Part shown: positions 1 through 7,204 of the stretch, in pieces | How positions within the stretch are numbered: the stretch's first letter is position 1 | How the letters are laid out: the number at the start of each line of letters is the position of its first letter | Assembly (NCBI GenBank): GCA_937928195.1 | Contig: CALEYZ010000173.1 | Span: forward strand, 1 to 13,313 | Reading direction: 5' to 3' | DNA length: 13,313 nt | DNA from: an uncultured Limnohabitans sp. | GTDB lineage: Bacteria; Pseudomonadota; Gammaproteobacteria; Burkholderiales; Burkholderiaceae_C | The notes under the pieces: generated by a model | What the model was told of the DNA's origin: nothing | Seen by the model: the letters and a program-made list of their open reading frames with translations, nothing else | The model's database searches: none | Made by a program: the position numbers and the translations under genes

Positions 1-1
1 C

Positions 2-64
2 CGCCTGTTCATGGCGGCCAGCCATTCGCTGTATGCGCTGTATGTCGAGGTTCGGGGCGCTTGA
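2..64 (+). CDS. C-terminal fragment of probable SMP-30/gluconolactonase-like protein (5' end outside window)
   Basis: The frame starting at base 2 is open to a TGA at 62-64 and encodes the tail RLFMAASHSLYALYVEVRGA. This closely resembles the last beta-strand of one branch of the SMP-30/gluconolactonase/LRE-like six-bladed propellers, which often end in a similar -LFM-A--SLYALYV---GA sequence; that match is from memory of the family. Such enzymes hydrolyse sugar-acid lactones, which would fit the neighbouring galactarate dehydratase: aldarolactone opening followed by dehydration. It converges on the GntR regulator with only 36 bases between the two stop codons. Only 20 residues are visible, so both family and function are tentative. 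Confidence 0.5.
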   Translation, partial: RLFMAASHSLYALYVEVRGA

Positions 65-104
65 GCCCTGAATTGACAAGACATCGTACAACTTAGGGGC
101 TCAA
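61..104. terminator. Inverted repeat spanning two convergent stop codons, possible weak terminator
   Basis: TTGAGCCC at 61-68 is the exact reverse complement of GGGCTCAA at 97-104. The arms contain the TGA stop of the left-hand gene and the stop of the GntR gene on the other strand. The loop is 28 bases and no T-tract follows on either strand, so an intrinsic terminator is only a weak interpretation. Confidence 0.22.
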
Positions 105-838
105 TGGCCCCCGCTGCGGGCCTTGCGCAGGCGGTCGCGGCTGTTGGACAAATGGGTGCGCATGGCGGCTCGCGCAGCCTCAGTGTCTTGCGCGGCAATG
201 GCGTTGAAGATGCTCTCGTGCTCTTGGTGGACACGGCGCAAATAGACGAGTCGTTTGTCATCGGCAGGCAGTGTGCTTTGCAATCGGCCGCGTGGAATAG
301 CGCCTGTTCCCAAAGAGTGCATCAGGTCTTGAAAATGTTTGTTGTGTGTGGCGCGTGCAATGGCTTGGTGAAACCTGAAATCGGCTTGAACAGCATCTCG
401 GCCTGCTTCAATGGCATTGGAAAAAGCATCCATGGCGTCTTGCATTTCTTCGAGGTTCTCGGCATTTCTCCTCTGAGAAGCCAAGGCCGAAGCCTCTGTT
501 TCAATGCTGATGCGAAACTCTAGCAAGGCAATCACTTCATGCAAAGTGCTCAACTGATGGGGACTGATTTGGAACGAAGGTGCGCTGTTTTGTGGCAACA
601 CAAAGGTGCCAATGCCGTGGCGTGTTTCGACCAACTGCGCAGCTTGCAGTTTCGACAATGCTTCGCGCACCACCGTTCTGCTGACGCCAAAATGCTTCAT
701 GATTTCAGCTTCACTGGGTAATTTGTCGCCTGCCACTAAGCGGCCCAACCGCACATCGGCTGTGAGTTTGTCAACCAAGTCCAAACCTAAGCTGCGAGAC
801 TTGCGCGGTTCATCCAAAGTGGCTGTGGTGAGGGTCAT
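101..838 (-). CDS. FadR-subfamily GntR transcriptional regulator, divergent from garD
   Basis: A 245-residue DNA-binding regulator, the usual length for FadR/FCD-type GntR proteins. Residues about 20-81 form the winged helix-turn-helix, with the family signature LPSE at 40-43, GVSRTVVREAL at 51-61 and the wing GIGTF at 75-79. Residues about 102-232 form the all-helical FCD ligand domain. D153, H157, H207 and H229 sit where FCD proteins bind a divalent metal and a carboxylate effector. Position and family suggest it represses garD and itself, and is released by an aldarate or a breakdown product. The divergent control region holds a matching palindrome at 884-898. The ATG at 836-838 has no clear Shine-Dalgarno, but it places the helix-turn-helix at the normal distance from the N-terminus. 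Family is near certain; ligand and target are inferred. Confidence 0.95.
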   Translation of the reverse strand: MTLTTATLDEPRKSRSLGLDLVDKLTADVRLGRLVAGDKLPSEAEIMKHFGVSRTVVREALSKLQAAQLVETRHGIGTFVLPQNSAPSFQISPHQLSTLHEVIALLEFRISIETEASALASQRRNAENLEEMQDAMDAFSNAIEAGRDAVQADFRFHQAIARATHNKHFQDLMHSLGTGAIPRGRLQSTLPADDKRLVYLRRVHQEHESIFNAIAAQDTEAARAAMRTHLSNSRDRLRKARSGGH

Positions 839-883
839 CGGGTAAGTACTGAGTTCAATTGACGTGGAGGATTACATAATTCT

Positions 884-898
884 ACTTGTACGACAAGT
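884..898. promoter_or_regulatory. Probable GntR/FadR-type operator between gntR and garD
   Basis: ACTTGT-ACG-ACAAGT is a perfect 6-base inverted repeat with a 3-base spacer. Its core, TTGT-NNN-ACAA, resembles the GT...AC dyads bound by FadR-subfamily GntR proteins. It lies 46 bases from the regulator start and 13 bases before the preferred garD GTG, so a bound repressor could block both directions. A -10-like CATAAT (875-880) lies just upstream on the plus strand, but I see no convincing -35 at proper spacing. Confidence 0.6.
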
Positions 899-911
899 TA
901 ATATTTACCCT

Positions 912-2489
912 GTGATCACAGCACTGCACCCCACCATCGCCATGCACCCTTCAGACAACGTTGCCATTGTGGTGACAGCGGGTGGTCTGAAGGCGGGCGA
1001 CCGTGTTCAAAAGGGCATGACATCCGAAACGCTGGTGCTGTTGAATGCGGTGCCGCAAGGTCACAAGATTGCGTTGGTCGACATTGCCGCTGGCCAAGCC
1101 GTGCTGCGATACAACGTCAATGTGGGCACCGCCAAAGCCGACATCCCCGCAGGCAGCTGGGTGCACGAGCGTCTGCTCGACATGCCGGCCGCGCGTGACT
1201 TCCAAAATTTGCCCATGGCCACCGCGCCACAAGCACCCATCGAGCCTTTAACAGGCTACACCTTTGAGGGCTATCGCAATGCCGATGGCTCTGTGGGGAC
1301 ACGCAATATCTTGGCCGTTACCACCACGGTGCAGTGTGTGGCCGGTGTCGTTGCGCTGGCGGTGCAAAAAATCAAAGATGAGTTGTTGCCCTTGTACCCT
1401 CACGTCGACGACGTGGTGGGCATTGAGCACACGTATGGCTGCGGCGTCGCCATTGATGCACCCGATGCCGTCATCCCCATTCGCACGCTGCGCAACATCA
1501 GTCTCAATCCGAATTTTGGCAACGAAGTGTTTGTCATCAGCTTGGGATGTGAAAAGCTGCCACCGCAACGTTTGCTGCCCCCTGGCAGTTTTCCGCTGGT
1601 GGATGAACGCACGGCGGCCGATGGGCCCGACAGCATCTGTCTGCAAGACGATCAGCATGTGGGTTTCATGTCGATGCTGCAACACATCACGGACGCTGCC
1701 AAGCCGCACTTGGCACGGCTGAATGCCCGTCGCCGCGAAACAGTGCCTGCCAGTGAATTGGTGGTGGGCGTGCAGTGCGGCGGCAGTGATGCATTTTCGG
1801 GTGTCACGGCCAATCCGATTGTGGGGTTTGCGGCTGACCTGTTGGTGCGCGCAGGCGCCACCATCATGTTCAGCGAAAACACCGAAGTGCGTGATGCGGT
1901 TGAGCAACTCACACACCGCGCCAGCACACCGGCGGTGGCGCAAAGCATCGTGCGCGAGCTGGATTGGTACGACCGCTACTTAGAGCGCGGTCAAGCCGAT
2001 CGCAGCGCCAACACCACCCCCGGTAACAAAGCGGGTGGCTTGTCCAATATTGTCGAAAAAGCCATGGGCTCAATTGTGAAGAGTGGCACGCAGCCCATTC
2101 AGCATGTGCTGTCGCCCGGCGAAAAACTCAAACCGCATCAGAAAGGCTTGGTCTTCGCCGCCACGCCGGCCAGTGATTTCATTTGCGGCACGCTGCAATT
2201 GGCGGCAGGCATGAATGTGCATGTGTTCACCACGGGCCGTGGCACACCCTATGGTTTGCAAGCGTGTCCTGTGGTCAAAGTGGCCACGCGCACAGATCTG
2301 GCCAAGCGTTGGCATGACCTGATGGACTTGAATGCTGGCCGTGTGGCCGACGGCGAGATCAGCATTGAAGAGGGCGGCTGGGAATTGTTCAAGCTCCTCT
2401 TGGACGTGGCCAGTGGCCGCCAAACTTGGGCGGAGCATTGGAAGTTGCACAACGCGTTGGTGTTGTTCAATCCGGCCCCCATCACTTGA
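912..2489 (+). CDS. garD: Galactarate dehydratase GarD
   Basis: Dehydrates meso-galactarate (D-galactarate) to 5-dehydro-4-deoxy-D-glucarate in the cytosol, the entry step of galactarate catabolism (EC 4.2.1.42, UxaA/GarD family). From the GTG at 912 it is 525 residues, close to the 523 of E. coli GarD as I recall it. An N-terminal SAF-like domain (about 1-95, with HPSDNVAIVV) precedes the catalytic region. GarD-type signatures are GYRNADGSVGTRN (120-132), HTYGCG (173-178), QCGGSDAFSG (288-297), the GNKAGGLSNIVEKAMGS block (371-387), TGRGTPYG (441-448) and C-terminal LFNPAP (518-523). The glycine-rich 371-448 block is characteristic of GarD rather than of altronate dehydratase. The start is uncertain: the frame also opens at GTG 864, but that would read through the operator; ATG 942 gives 515 residues but trims the N-terminal strand. 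None has a clear Shine-Dalgarno. Probably heads an operon with the two receptors 44 bases downstream. Confidence 0.93.
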   Translation: MITALHPTIAMHPSDNVAIVVTAGGLKAGDRVQKGMTSETLVLLNAVPQGHKIALVDIAAGQAVLRYNVNVGTAKADIPAGSWVHERLLDMPAARDFQNLPMATAPQAPIEPLTGYTFEGYRNADGSVGTRNILAVTTTVQCVAGVVALAVQKIKDELLPLYPHVDDVVGIEHTYGCGVAIDAPDAVIPIRTLRNISLNPNFGNEVFVISLGCEKLPPQRLLPPGSFPLVDERTAADGPDSICLQDDQHVGFMSMLQHITDAAKPHLARLNARRRETVPASELVVGVQCGGSDAFSGVTANPIVGFAADLLVRAGATIMFSENTEVRDAVEQLTHRASTPAVAQSIVRELDWYDRYLERGQADRSANTTPGNKAGGLSNIVEKAMGSIVKSGTQPIQHVLSPGEKLKPHQKGLVFAATPASDFICGTLQLAAGMNVHVFTTGRGTPYGLQACPVVKVATRTDLAKRWHDLMDLNAGRVADGEISIEEGGWELFKLLLDVASGRQTWAEHWKLHNALVLFNPAPIT

Positions 2490-2521
2490 AATACCTGATT
2501 TGCTTGAATGCCCTGAATTTG

Positions 2522-2527
2522 AAGGAG
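2522..2527 (+). promoter_or_regulatory. Shine-Dalgarno site fixing the start of the first Bug receptor
   Basis: AAGGAG, 6 bases before the ATG at 2534, is a near-ideal ribosome site. It rules out the much longer upstream reading of the same frame, which would overlap the end of garD. Confidence 0.85.
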
Positions 2528-2533
2528 ACGAGG

Positions 2534-3487
2534 ATGAAAAAATTACTGACAGGTTTGATGACGGCTTTGTGCGTCACAGGCGCCATGGCTTGGCCCGATA
2601 AAACTGTTTCTTTGGTGGTGCCTTTTCCGCCGGGTGGTTCCACCGACTTGATTGCACGCACCTTGGCGCCTAAGCTTCAAGACAAGTTGGGCGGCAATTT
2701 CATCATTGACAACAAGGCGGGTGCCACCGGCACCATTGGTGCTGGTTTTGTGACGCGTGCTGCAGCAGATGGTCACACTTTGCTGGTCACGTCTTTGGGC
2801 CCTTTGGTGATTGCACCGCATTTGATGGCCAAGGTGCCTTTCGATGCGCTCAAAGATTTTGACTACATCACCATTGCGGTTCAAGCGCCCAACGTGTTGG
2901 TGGTGCCTGCCAACTCCCCGCACAAGTCCATGGCCGATGTGATTGCATTTCACAAAGCCAATCCCAACAAGTTCACGCTGGCATCGTCTGGCAATGGCAG
3001 CAGCGACCACCTCACGGCCGAATTGTTTTGGCAGCAAACGGGTACCACCGGTATTCATGTGCCATACAAAGGCGGTGGCCCTGTGATGACCGATTTGCTG
3101 GGGGCACAAGTGGATGGCTCTTTCATGAACATCAACACCGCCATGCCGCAAATTGTGGCAGGCAAACTGCGTGCGCTTTCTATCACCAGTGCCAAGCGTT
3201 CGCCCTTATTGCCTGCTGTGCCCTCGTTGGAAGAGTTGGGCATCAAAGAAGCCAATGTGTACTCGTGGCAAGCCATTGCGGCACCCAAAGGCATTCCTGC
3301 CGATGTGAAAGCCAAGTTGTACGCCGCCATCGTGGCGGGTTTGAACGACCCGGCTGTCAAGCCTAAATTGCTGGAGCTGGGTTTTGAAATCGTGGCCAAC
3401 ACACCGGAGCAATTCACGGCTTATCAGGCCGCTGAGTTTGCTCGCTGGTCCAAGCTGATTCAATCGCGCAACATCAAAGCAGATTAA
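2534..3487 (+). CDS. Bug/TctC-family periplasmic solute-binding protein (first of two)
   Basis: A 317-residue extracytoplasmic receptor of the tripartite tricarboxylate transporter (TctC/Bug) family. The N-terminus MKKLLTGLMTALCVTGAMA is a signal peptide with likely cleavage after residue 19. Family motifs follow: LVVPFPPGGSTD (28-39) forming the first strand and ligand loop, a glycine-rich GATGTIG segment near 60, and VPYKGGGPVMTDLLGAQVD near residue 180. Bug proteins are Venus-flytrap receptors that bind carboxylates and other small acids through water-mediated contacts. Being directly downstream of garD suggests a sugar diacid such as galactarate or glucarate as ligand, but that is inference. 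No TctA/TctB membrane subunits lie nearby, as is common for Burkholderiales Bug genes, so uptake would rely on a transporter encoded elsewhere or the protein may act as a sensor. Confidence 0.93.
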   Translation: MKKLLTGLMTALCVTGAMAWPDKTVSLVVPFPPGGSTDLIARTLAPKLQDKLGGNFIIDNKAGATGTIGAGFVTRAAADGHTLLVTSLGPLVIAPHLMAKVPFDALKDFDYITIAVQAPNVLVVPANSPHKSMADVIAFHKANPNKFTLASSGNGSSDHLTAELFWQQTGTTGIHVPYKGGGPVMTDLLGAQVDGSFMNINTAMPQIVAGKLRALSITSAKRSPLLPAVPSLEELGIKEANVYSWQAIAAPKGIPADVKAKLYAAIVAGLNDPAVKPKLLELGFEIVANTPEQFTAYQAAEFARWSKLIQSRNIKAD

Positions 3488-3510
3488 GTTCAACAGCGAA
3501 GACTTCCACC

Positions 3511-4488
3511 ATGATTCAAAAATCCCTTGTTACGTTGCTGGCCAGCAGTGCACTTGTTCTGGGTGTCTCTGCTTTTGCCCAATCTGCGGCCAATTACCCA
3601 AGCAAGCCCCTCAAAATTGTGGTGCCCTTTCCAGCAGGCGGTACGTCGGATGTGCTGGCGCGAATTTTTGGTCAGAAGATCACGGAGCATTGGGGGCAAC
3701 CGGTGGTGGTTGAAAATCGTCCTGGCGCAAGTGGCAATTTGGGTGCCGACGTGGTGGCCAAGGCCGCACCCGATGGCTATACCTTGGCATTGATGGACGT
3801 TGGCAACTTGGTGATCAGTCCTGCGCTGTTCAAGTTGCCCTTCAATGTGGTCAATGATTTTGCGCCGGTGGCCATGGTGGCCTATTCACCGCATTTGTTG
3901 GCCGTGAGCACCAAAGTACCCGCCAATACACCTGCCGAATTGGTCGCCTATGCCAAAGCACAAAAAGGCAAACTCAATTACGCGGTGGCTGCGGGCATGG
4001 GCAGCGCATCGCATTTGGCGGGTGTCACATATGCCCAGCGCAACGGCATTGAATGGGGGTATGTCCCTTACAAAGGTGGTGCGCAAGCCATCACTGATTT
4101 GGTCGGCGGCCAAGTGGACGTCATGTTCAATGGCATGGTGGCCACATACCCGCAAGTGAAGGCCGGCAAAATCAAACTGATTGCAGTTTCCAGCCAAACG
4201 CGCAACGCGCAAATGCCAGACACGCCCACGGTTGCTGAATCATTGCCAGGATTTTTAACCGGCAGCTTTCAAGGATTGTTGGCGCCTGCTGGCACGCCCA
4301 AACCCGTCATTGACAAACTGTACGCAGAGATTCAACGCATCGCTGCCTTGCCCGATGTCAAAGAGCGTTTGGTCACATTGGGTGCCGAGCCCTCTAGCAT
4401 GACACCTGAGCAATTCGGTCAATGGATGAAAACTGAAATTCCAGCCATGGCCAAAATTGTGAAAGACGAAAAGATCACCGCGGAGTGA
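3511..4488 (+). CDS. Bug/TctC-family periplasmic solute-binding protein (second of two)
   Basis: A 325-residue receptor of the same family, starting 23 bases after the previous stop. Residues 1-23 form a signal peptide ending AFA before QSAA. The mature part opens with the canonical YPSKPLKIVVPFPAGGTSD, followed by ENRPGASGNLGADVVAKAAP and later VPYKGGAQAITDLVGGQVD. It is a textbook Bug protein and keeps the RPGASGN motif that the first copy has altered to KAGATGT. The two copies are clearly paralogous but diverged along their whole length, so this is an old duplication or independent recruitment and they may bind different ligands. Shine-Dalgarno is weak (GCGAAG). Probably cotranscribed with garD; the ligand is unknown. 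Confidence 0.93.
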   Translation: MIQKSLVTLLASSALVLGVSAFAQSAANYPSKPLKIVVPFPAGGTSDVLARIFGQKITEHWGQPVVVENRPGASGNLGADVVAKAAPDGYTLALMDVGNLVISPALFKLPFNVVNDFAPVAMVAYSPHLLAVSTKVPANTPAELVAYAKAQKGKLNYAVAAGMGSASHLAGVTYAQRNGIEWGYVPYKGGAQAITDLVGGQVDVMFNGMVATYPQVKAGKIKLIAVSSQTRNAQMPDTPTVAESLPGFLTGSFQGLLAPAGTPKPVIDKLYAEIQRIAALPDVKERLVTLGAEPSSMTPEQFGQWMKTEIPAMAKIVKDEKITAE

Positions 4489-4578
4489 CCTGCTTGTTAA
4501 CCCTAGGCTTTTGAGTCGCCAACTGGCCAATTCGCAGGGCAGACTGCGCTACGATCAGGACCTGCTGAACCTTGTTGT

Positions 4579-4582
4579 GGAG
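4579..4582 (+). promoter_or_regulatory. Shine-Dalgarno site fixing the sulfatase start
   Basis: GGAG lies 7 bases before the ATG at 4590. This favours that ATG over the in-frame TTG at 4572, which has no such site. Confidence 0.65.
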
Positions 4583-4589
4583 TCCGCTC

Positions 4590-6272
4590 ATGCTCAAGAA
4601 AATTGCCATCCTGTTTGGGTTGATCATTGCTGCTTTGATGCTGGTGGTCGGCGGCCTGTACGTCAAAGGTGGCGCGGCCGAAGTGCTCTTGTGGGGTGTC
4701 AAAATCTTCTTAAGGCAAGAGCACGCACCCAACAGGGAAGTGAATTGGGCTGTACCGCATGACGCCGCCATGGATCGTCAAACGGGCAGCGGCAACAAAC
4801 CACCCAACGTTGTTTTGATTGTGGCCGATGACTTGGGCTACAACGATATCACCCTGAACGGCGGGGGCTTGGCCAAAGGGACTGTTCCCACACCCTTCAT
4901 CAACAGCTTGGCGCAGCAAGGTGCCAATTTTGAAACCAGTTACTCAGGCAACGCCACTTGCGCACCCTCACGTGCTGCCATCATGACGGGGCGTTACCCC
5001 ACGCGCTTTGGCTTTGAATTCACGCCCACGCCCAAAGACTTCATGAAAGCGATTGGCCATTACAAAGGGCCCCATCAGCTCTACGATGCGATCTACCACG
5101 CTGAACGCGAAAAAGATTTGATTCCCTATGAAACCATGGGCTTGCCGCGAACAGAAATCACGCTGGCCAAGTTGCTCAAAGGCCAAGGCTATCGAACCTT
5201 GCATGTGGGCAAATGGCACCTGGGTGATGCGCCTGAATTCAGATCGCATGTGCACGGCTTTGATGAGGCTTTGTCGTTTCAGCATGCCAGCTCGCTTTAT
5301 TTGCCAGAGAACGATCCCCATGTGGTGAACGCCAAACAATCGTTTGACATCATCGACAAATTTCAATGGGCGGCAGGCAGTTTCGGCATGCACTTCAACG
5401 GCAGTGAACCTTTCAAGCCCAAGCGCTATGTCACCGATTACCTGACAGATGAAGCAGAAAAAGCCATTGAGGCCAATCGCAAGCAGCCCTTCTTTTTGTA
5501 CTTGGCTTATACCGCGCCGCATACACCGCTACAAGCGACCCAAGAAGACTACGACGCACTCGCCCACATTGAAGATCACACCTTGCGTGTGTATGCAGCC
5601 ATGGTCCGAAACCTGGACCGCAACATTGGCCGTGTGCTGCAAACTCTCAGAGACAAAGGATTGGACGACAACACCTTGGTGATTTTTACCAGTGACAACG
5701 GCGGGGCGCATTACGTGGGCCTGCAAGATCTGAACAAGCCTTACCGCGGTTGGAAGGCGACCTTTTTTGAAGGCGGTATTCGCGTGCCTTTGTTCATGCG
5801 ATGGCCTGCCGCCATTCCCAAAGGTGTGAAGCCTCAAGTGCCCGTGAACCACATGGACATCTTTGCAACGGTTGCCGCCGCTGCAGGCGCAAAGCTACCT
5901 GATGACCGGCCCATGGATGGCATCAACCTGTTGCCGCAATTGAAAAAACCTTCTGACAAAGGCCCGGCGCGCACACTCTTCTGGCGAACTGACACCTACC
6001 GCGTGATTCGGCAGGGTGATTGGAAATTGCAGGTGGCGCAGAATCCCAAAAAAGATTGGTTGTTCAATTTGGCCACGGACCCCACCGAGCAACACAACCT
6101 GGCAACTCAAGAGCCTGAAAGGTTGACCCGCATGAAGAAAGAACTAGAGGCTTTCAATGCAACACAAATGAAACCTCGTTGGCCTTTGATGGCGGAAGCG
6201 GCCATCGCCATAGACAAAACCTTGCGCGAACCCATGTTGCCAACCGATGAATACGTTTTTTACGGCAACTAG
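4590..6272 (+). CDS. Membrane-anchored type I (formylglycine) sulfatase
   Basis: A 560-residue sulfatase of the alkaline-phosphatase superfamily that hydrolyses sulfate esters. The N-terminus (about 2-27) is one hydrophobic helix after a LKK positive end, an uncleaved anchor or signal that places the enzyme in the periplasm. Metal residues D80-D81 lie in IVADDLGYND. The activation motif CAPSRAAIMTGR starts at C124, the Cys that a formylglycine-generating enzyme must convert; none is encoded in this window. GKWHLG (K208, H210), APHTPLQ (H311), TSDNGG (D369, N370) and WKATFFEGGIRVP (K389) complete the usual active site. It resembles arylsulfatase A/GalNAc-6-sulfatase-like enzymes more than the AtsA type on the opposite strand. 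The gap of 101 bases after the second Bug gene holds a short repeat (CGCAG...CTGCG, about 4532-4547) but no clear promoter or terminator, so readthrough is possible. The substrate is unknown. Confidence 0.92.
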   Translation: MLKKIAILFGLIIAALMLVVGGLYVKGGAAEVLLWGVKIFLRQEHAPNREVNWAVPHDAAMDRQTGSGNKPPNVVLIVADDLGYNDITLNGGGLAKGTVPTPFINSLAQQGANFETSYSGNATCAPSRAAIMTGRYPTRFGFEFTPTPKDFMKAIGHYKGPHQLYDAIYHAEREKDLIPYETMGLPRTEITLAKLLKGQGYRTLHVGKWHLGDAPEFRSHVHGFDEALSFQHASSLYLPENDPHVVNAKQSFDIIDKFQWAAGSFGMHFNGSEPFKPKRYVTDYLTDEAEKAIEANRKQPFFLYLAYTAPHTPLQATQEDYDALAHIEDHTLRVYAAMVRNLDRNIGRVLQTLRDKGLDDNTLVIFTSDNGGAHYVGLQDLNKPYRGWKATFFEGGIRVPLFMRWPAAIPKGVKPQVPVNHMDIFATVAAAAGAKLPDDRPMDGINLLPQLKKPSDKGPARTLFWRTDTYRVIRQGDWKLQVAQNPKKDWLFNLATDPTEQHNLATQEPERLTRMKKELEAFNATQMKPRWPLMAEAAIAIDKTLREPMLPTDEYVFYGN

Positions 6273-6276
6273 TTGC
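6265..6276. repeat. 12-base perfect palindrome at the convergent sulfatase/dehalogenase junction
   Basis: GCAACTAGTTGC is a perfect palindrome covering the TAG stop (6270-6272) of the plus-strand sulfatase. Only 12 bases separate this stop from the stop of the minus-strand dehalogenase. The palindrome has no loop, and a T-run lies on the wrong side for either transcript, so it does not look like an intrinsic terminator. Confidence 0.35.
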
Positions 6277-6284
6277 AACACCCC

Positions 6285-7196
6285 TCAGTTGGCCCGCATG
6301 AAGGCCACCAAGGCTTGTGCCACTTCTTCCCCTTTGTCTTCTTGCACAAAGTGTCCCGCACCGCGAATTTGGGTGTGATTTTGACCGGCAGCGCCGGGCA
6401 CCTTTTTTTGCCATGCCACCTGCCCACCTTTGGTGACAGGGTCGCGTGTGCTGAACAGCGTGATGAAGGGTTTTTGCCAGTTTTTGAACAACTCCCAAGC
6501 GCGCTCATTGGCCTCGCGCGCAGGGTTGCTGGGGTCGATTGGCACCAAAGTGGGAAACACCCTGGCGCCCACTTTGTAACGGCTACTAGGGTAAGGTGCA
6601 TCGTAGGCCGCGACCACATCATCACTCAGGCCTTGCGCGCAACCGGTGCGAACGATCTTGCCAATGGGAAACCACGGGCTGTACATGGCAAACGCGCGCC
6701 AGATGTGAAATGCGCGAGGAATTTTTTCCATACCGGTCGGTAAGCCGCCGTTGCTGAGGGCGATTCTGTCAAAGCGCTCGGGCATCTCCGCCACCATGCG
6801 CAAGCCAATCAGTGAGCCCCAGTCTTGGCAAAACAGAGTGATGCCGCTGAGGTTTTGCGCTTCAAGCCATGCGCTCATCCATTGCACATGGTTGTGGTAG
6901 GTGTAGTCACTGCGGTGCACGGGTTTGTCGCTGCGGCCAAAGCCCACCTGGTCGGGCACCACCACGCGGTAGCCCGCGTTGACCAACACAGGAATCATCT
7001 TGCGATACAAAAAAGACCACGCCGGTTCACCGTGCATCAGCAAGACCACAGGACCATCGCGTGGCCCTTCATCAATGTGTGCCACCCGCAAGCCACCAAT
7101 GAGCGTGTAGTGAGGCTCATAAGGAAAATCAGGCAGGTTTTGAAAGCGTTCTTCAGGGGTGCGAAGAAAATCTTGAATCTGAGGAAGTTGGCGCAT
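6285..7196 (-). CDS. Haloalkane dehalogenase, subfamily I (DhlA/DhmA-like)
   Basis: A 303-residue alpha/beta-hydrolase that would cleave carbon-halogen bonds to an alcohol plus halide (EC 3.8.1.5). Close resemblance to Xanthobacter DhlA is visible: the oxyanion stretch HGEPAWSFLYRKMIPV at 55-70, VPDQVGFGRSDKP at 80-92, and nucleophile D125 in CQDWGS with the halide-binding tryptophan W126 immediately after, diagnostic of dehalogenases rather than esterases or epoxide hydrolases. D252 (STRDPV) is the likely catalytic acid and H282 (GAGHFVQE) the base. W166 in the cap is a candidate second halide ligand. There is no signal peptide, so it is cytosolic. It is the last gene of the minus-strand operon, 8 bases after the MBL gene, with AAAGG 5 bases before its ATG. 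Members of this subfamily vary greatly in substrate and some have no known natural one. Confidence 0.9.
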   Translation of the reverse strand: MRQLPQIQDFLRTPEERFQNLPDFPYEPHYTLIGGLRVAHIDEGPRDGPVVLLMHGEPAWSFLYRKMIPVLVNAGYRVVVPDQVGFGRSDKPVHRSDYTYHNHVQWMSAWLEAQNLSGITLFCQDWGSLIGLRMVAEMPERFDRIALSNGGLPTGMEKIPRAFHIWRAFAMYSPWFPIGKIVRTGCAQGLSDDVVAAYDAPYPSSRYKVGARVFPTLVPIDPSNPAREANERAWELFKNWQKPFITLFSTRDPVTKGGQVAWQKKVPGAAGQNHTQIRGAGHFVQEDKGEEVAQALVAFMRAN

Positions 7197-7204
7197 AAAA
7201 ACCT

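Noticed and set aside
859..880. TTGACG (859-864) plus CATAAT (875-880) as a sigma-70 promoter for garD
   Set aside because: The spacer is only 10 bases, far from 16-18. CATAAT may still be a -10, but with no matching -35.
864..911. Extended garD reading frame from GTG 864
   Set aside because: It would translate through the operator palindrome, has no Shine-Dalgarno, and adds residues unlike the family. GTG 912 gives the expected GarD length.
1248..1943. Long antisense open frame across garD (and a similar one at 2543-3151 across the first Bug gene)
   Set aside because: The translations are rich in His/Arg/Cys with no domain pattern, as expected for shadows of GC-rich genes. The plus-strand proteins are unambiguous.
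2426..2533. Longer start for the first Bug receptor
   Set aside because: It overlaps garD and hides the signal peptide. AAGGAG at 2522-2527 clearly serves the ATG at 2534.
6265..6284. Bidirectional terminator at the convergent junction
   Set aside because: The palindrome has no loop and no T-run downstream on either strand, so it does not have intrinsic-terminator form.
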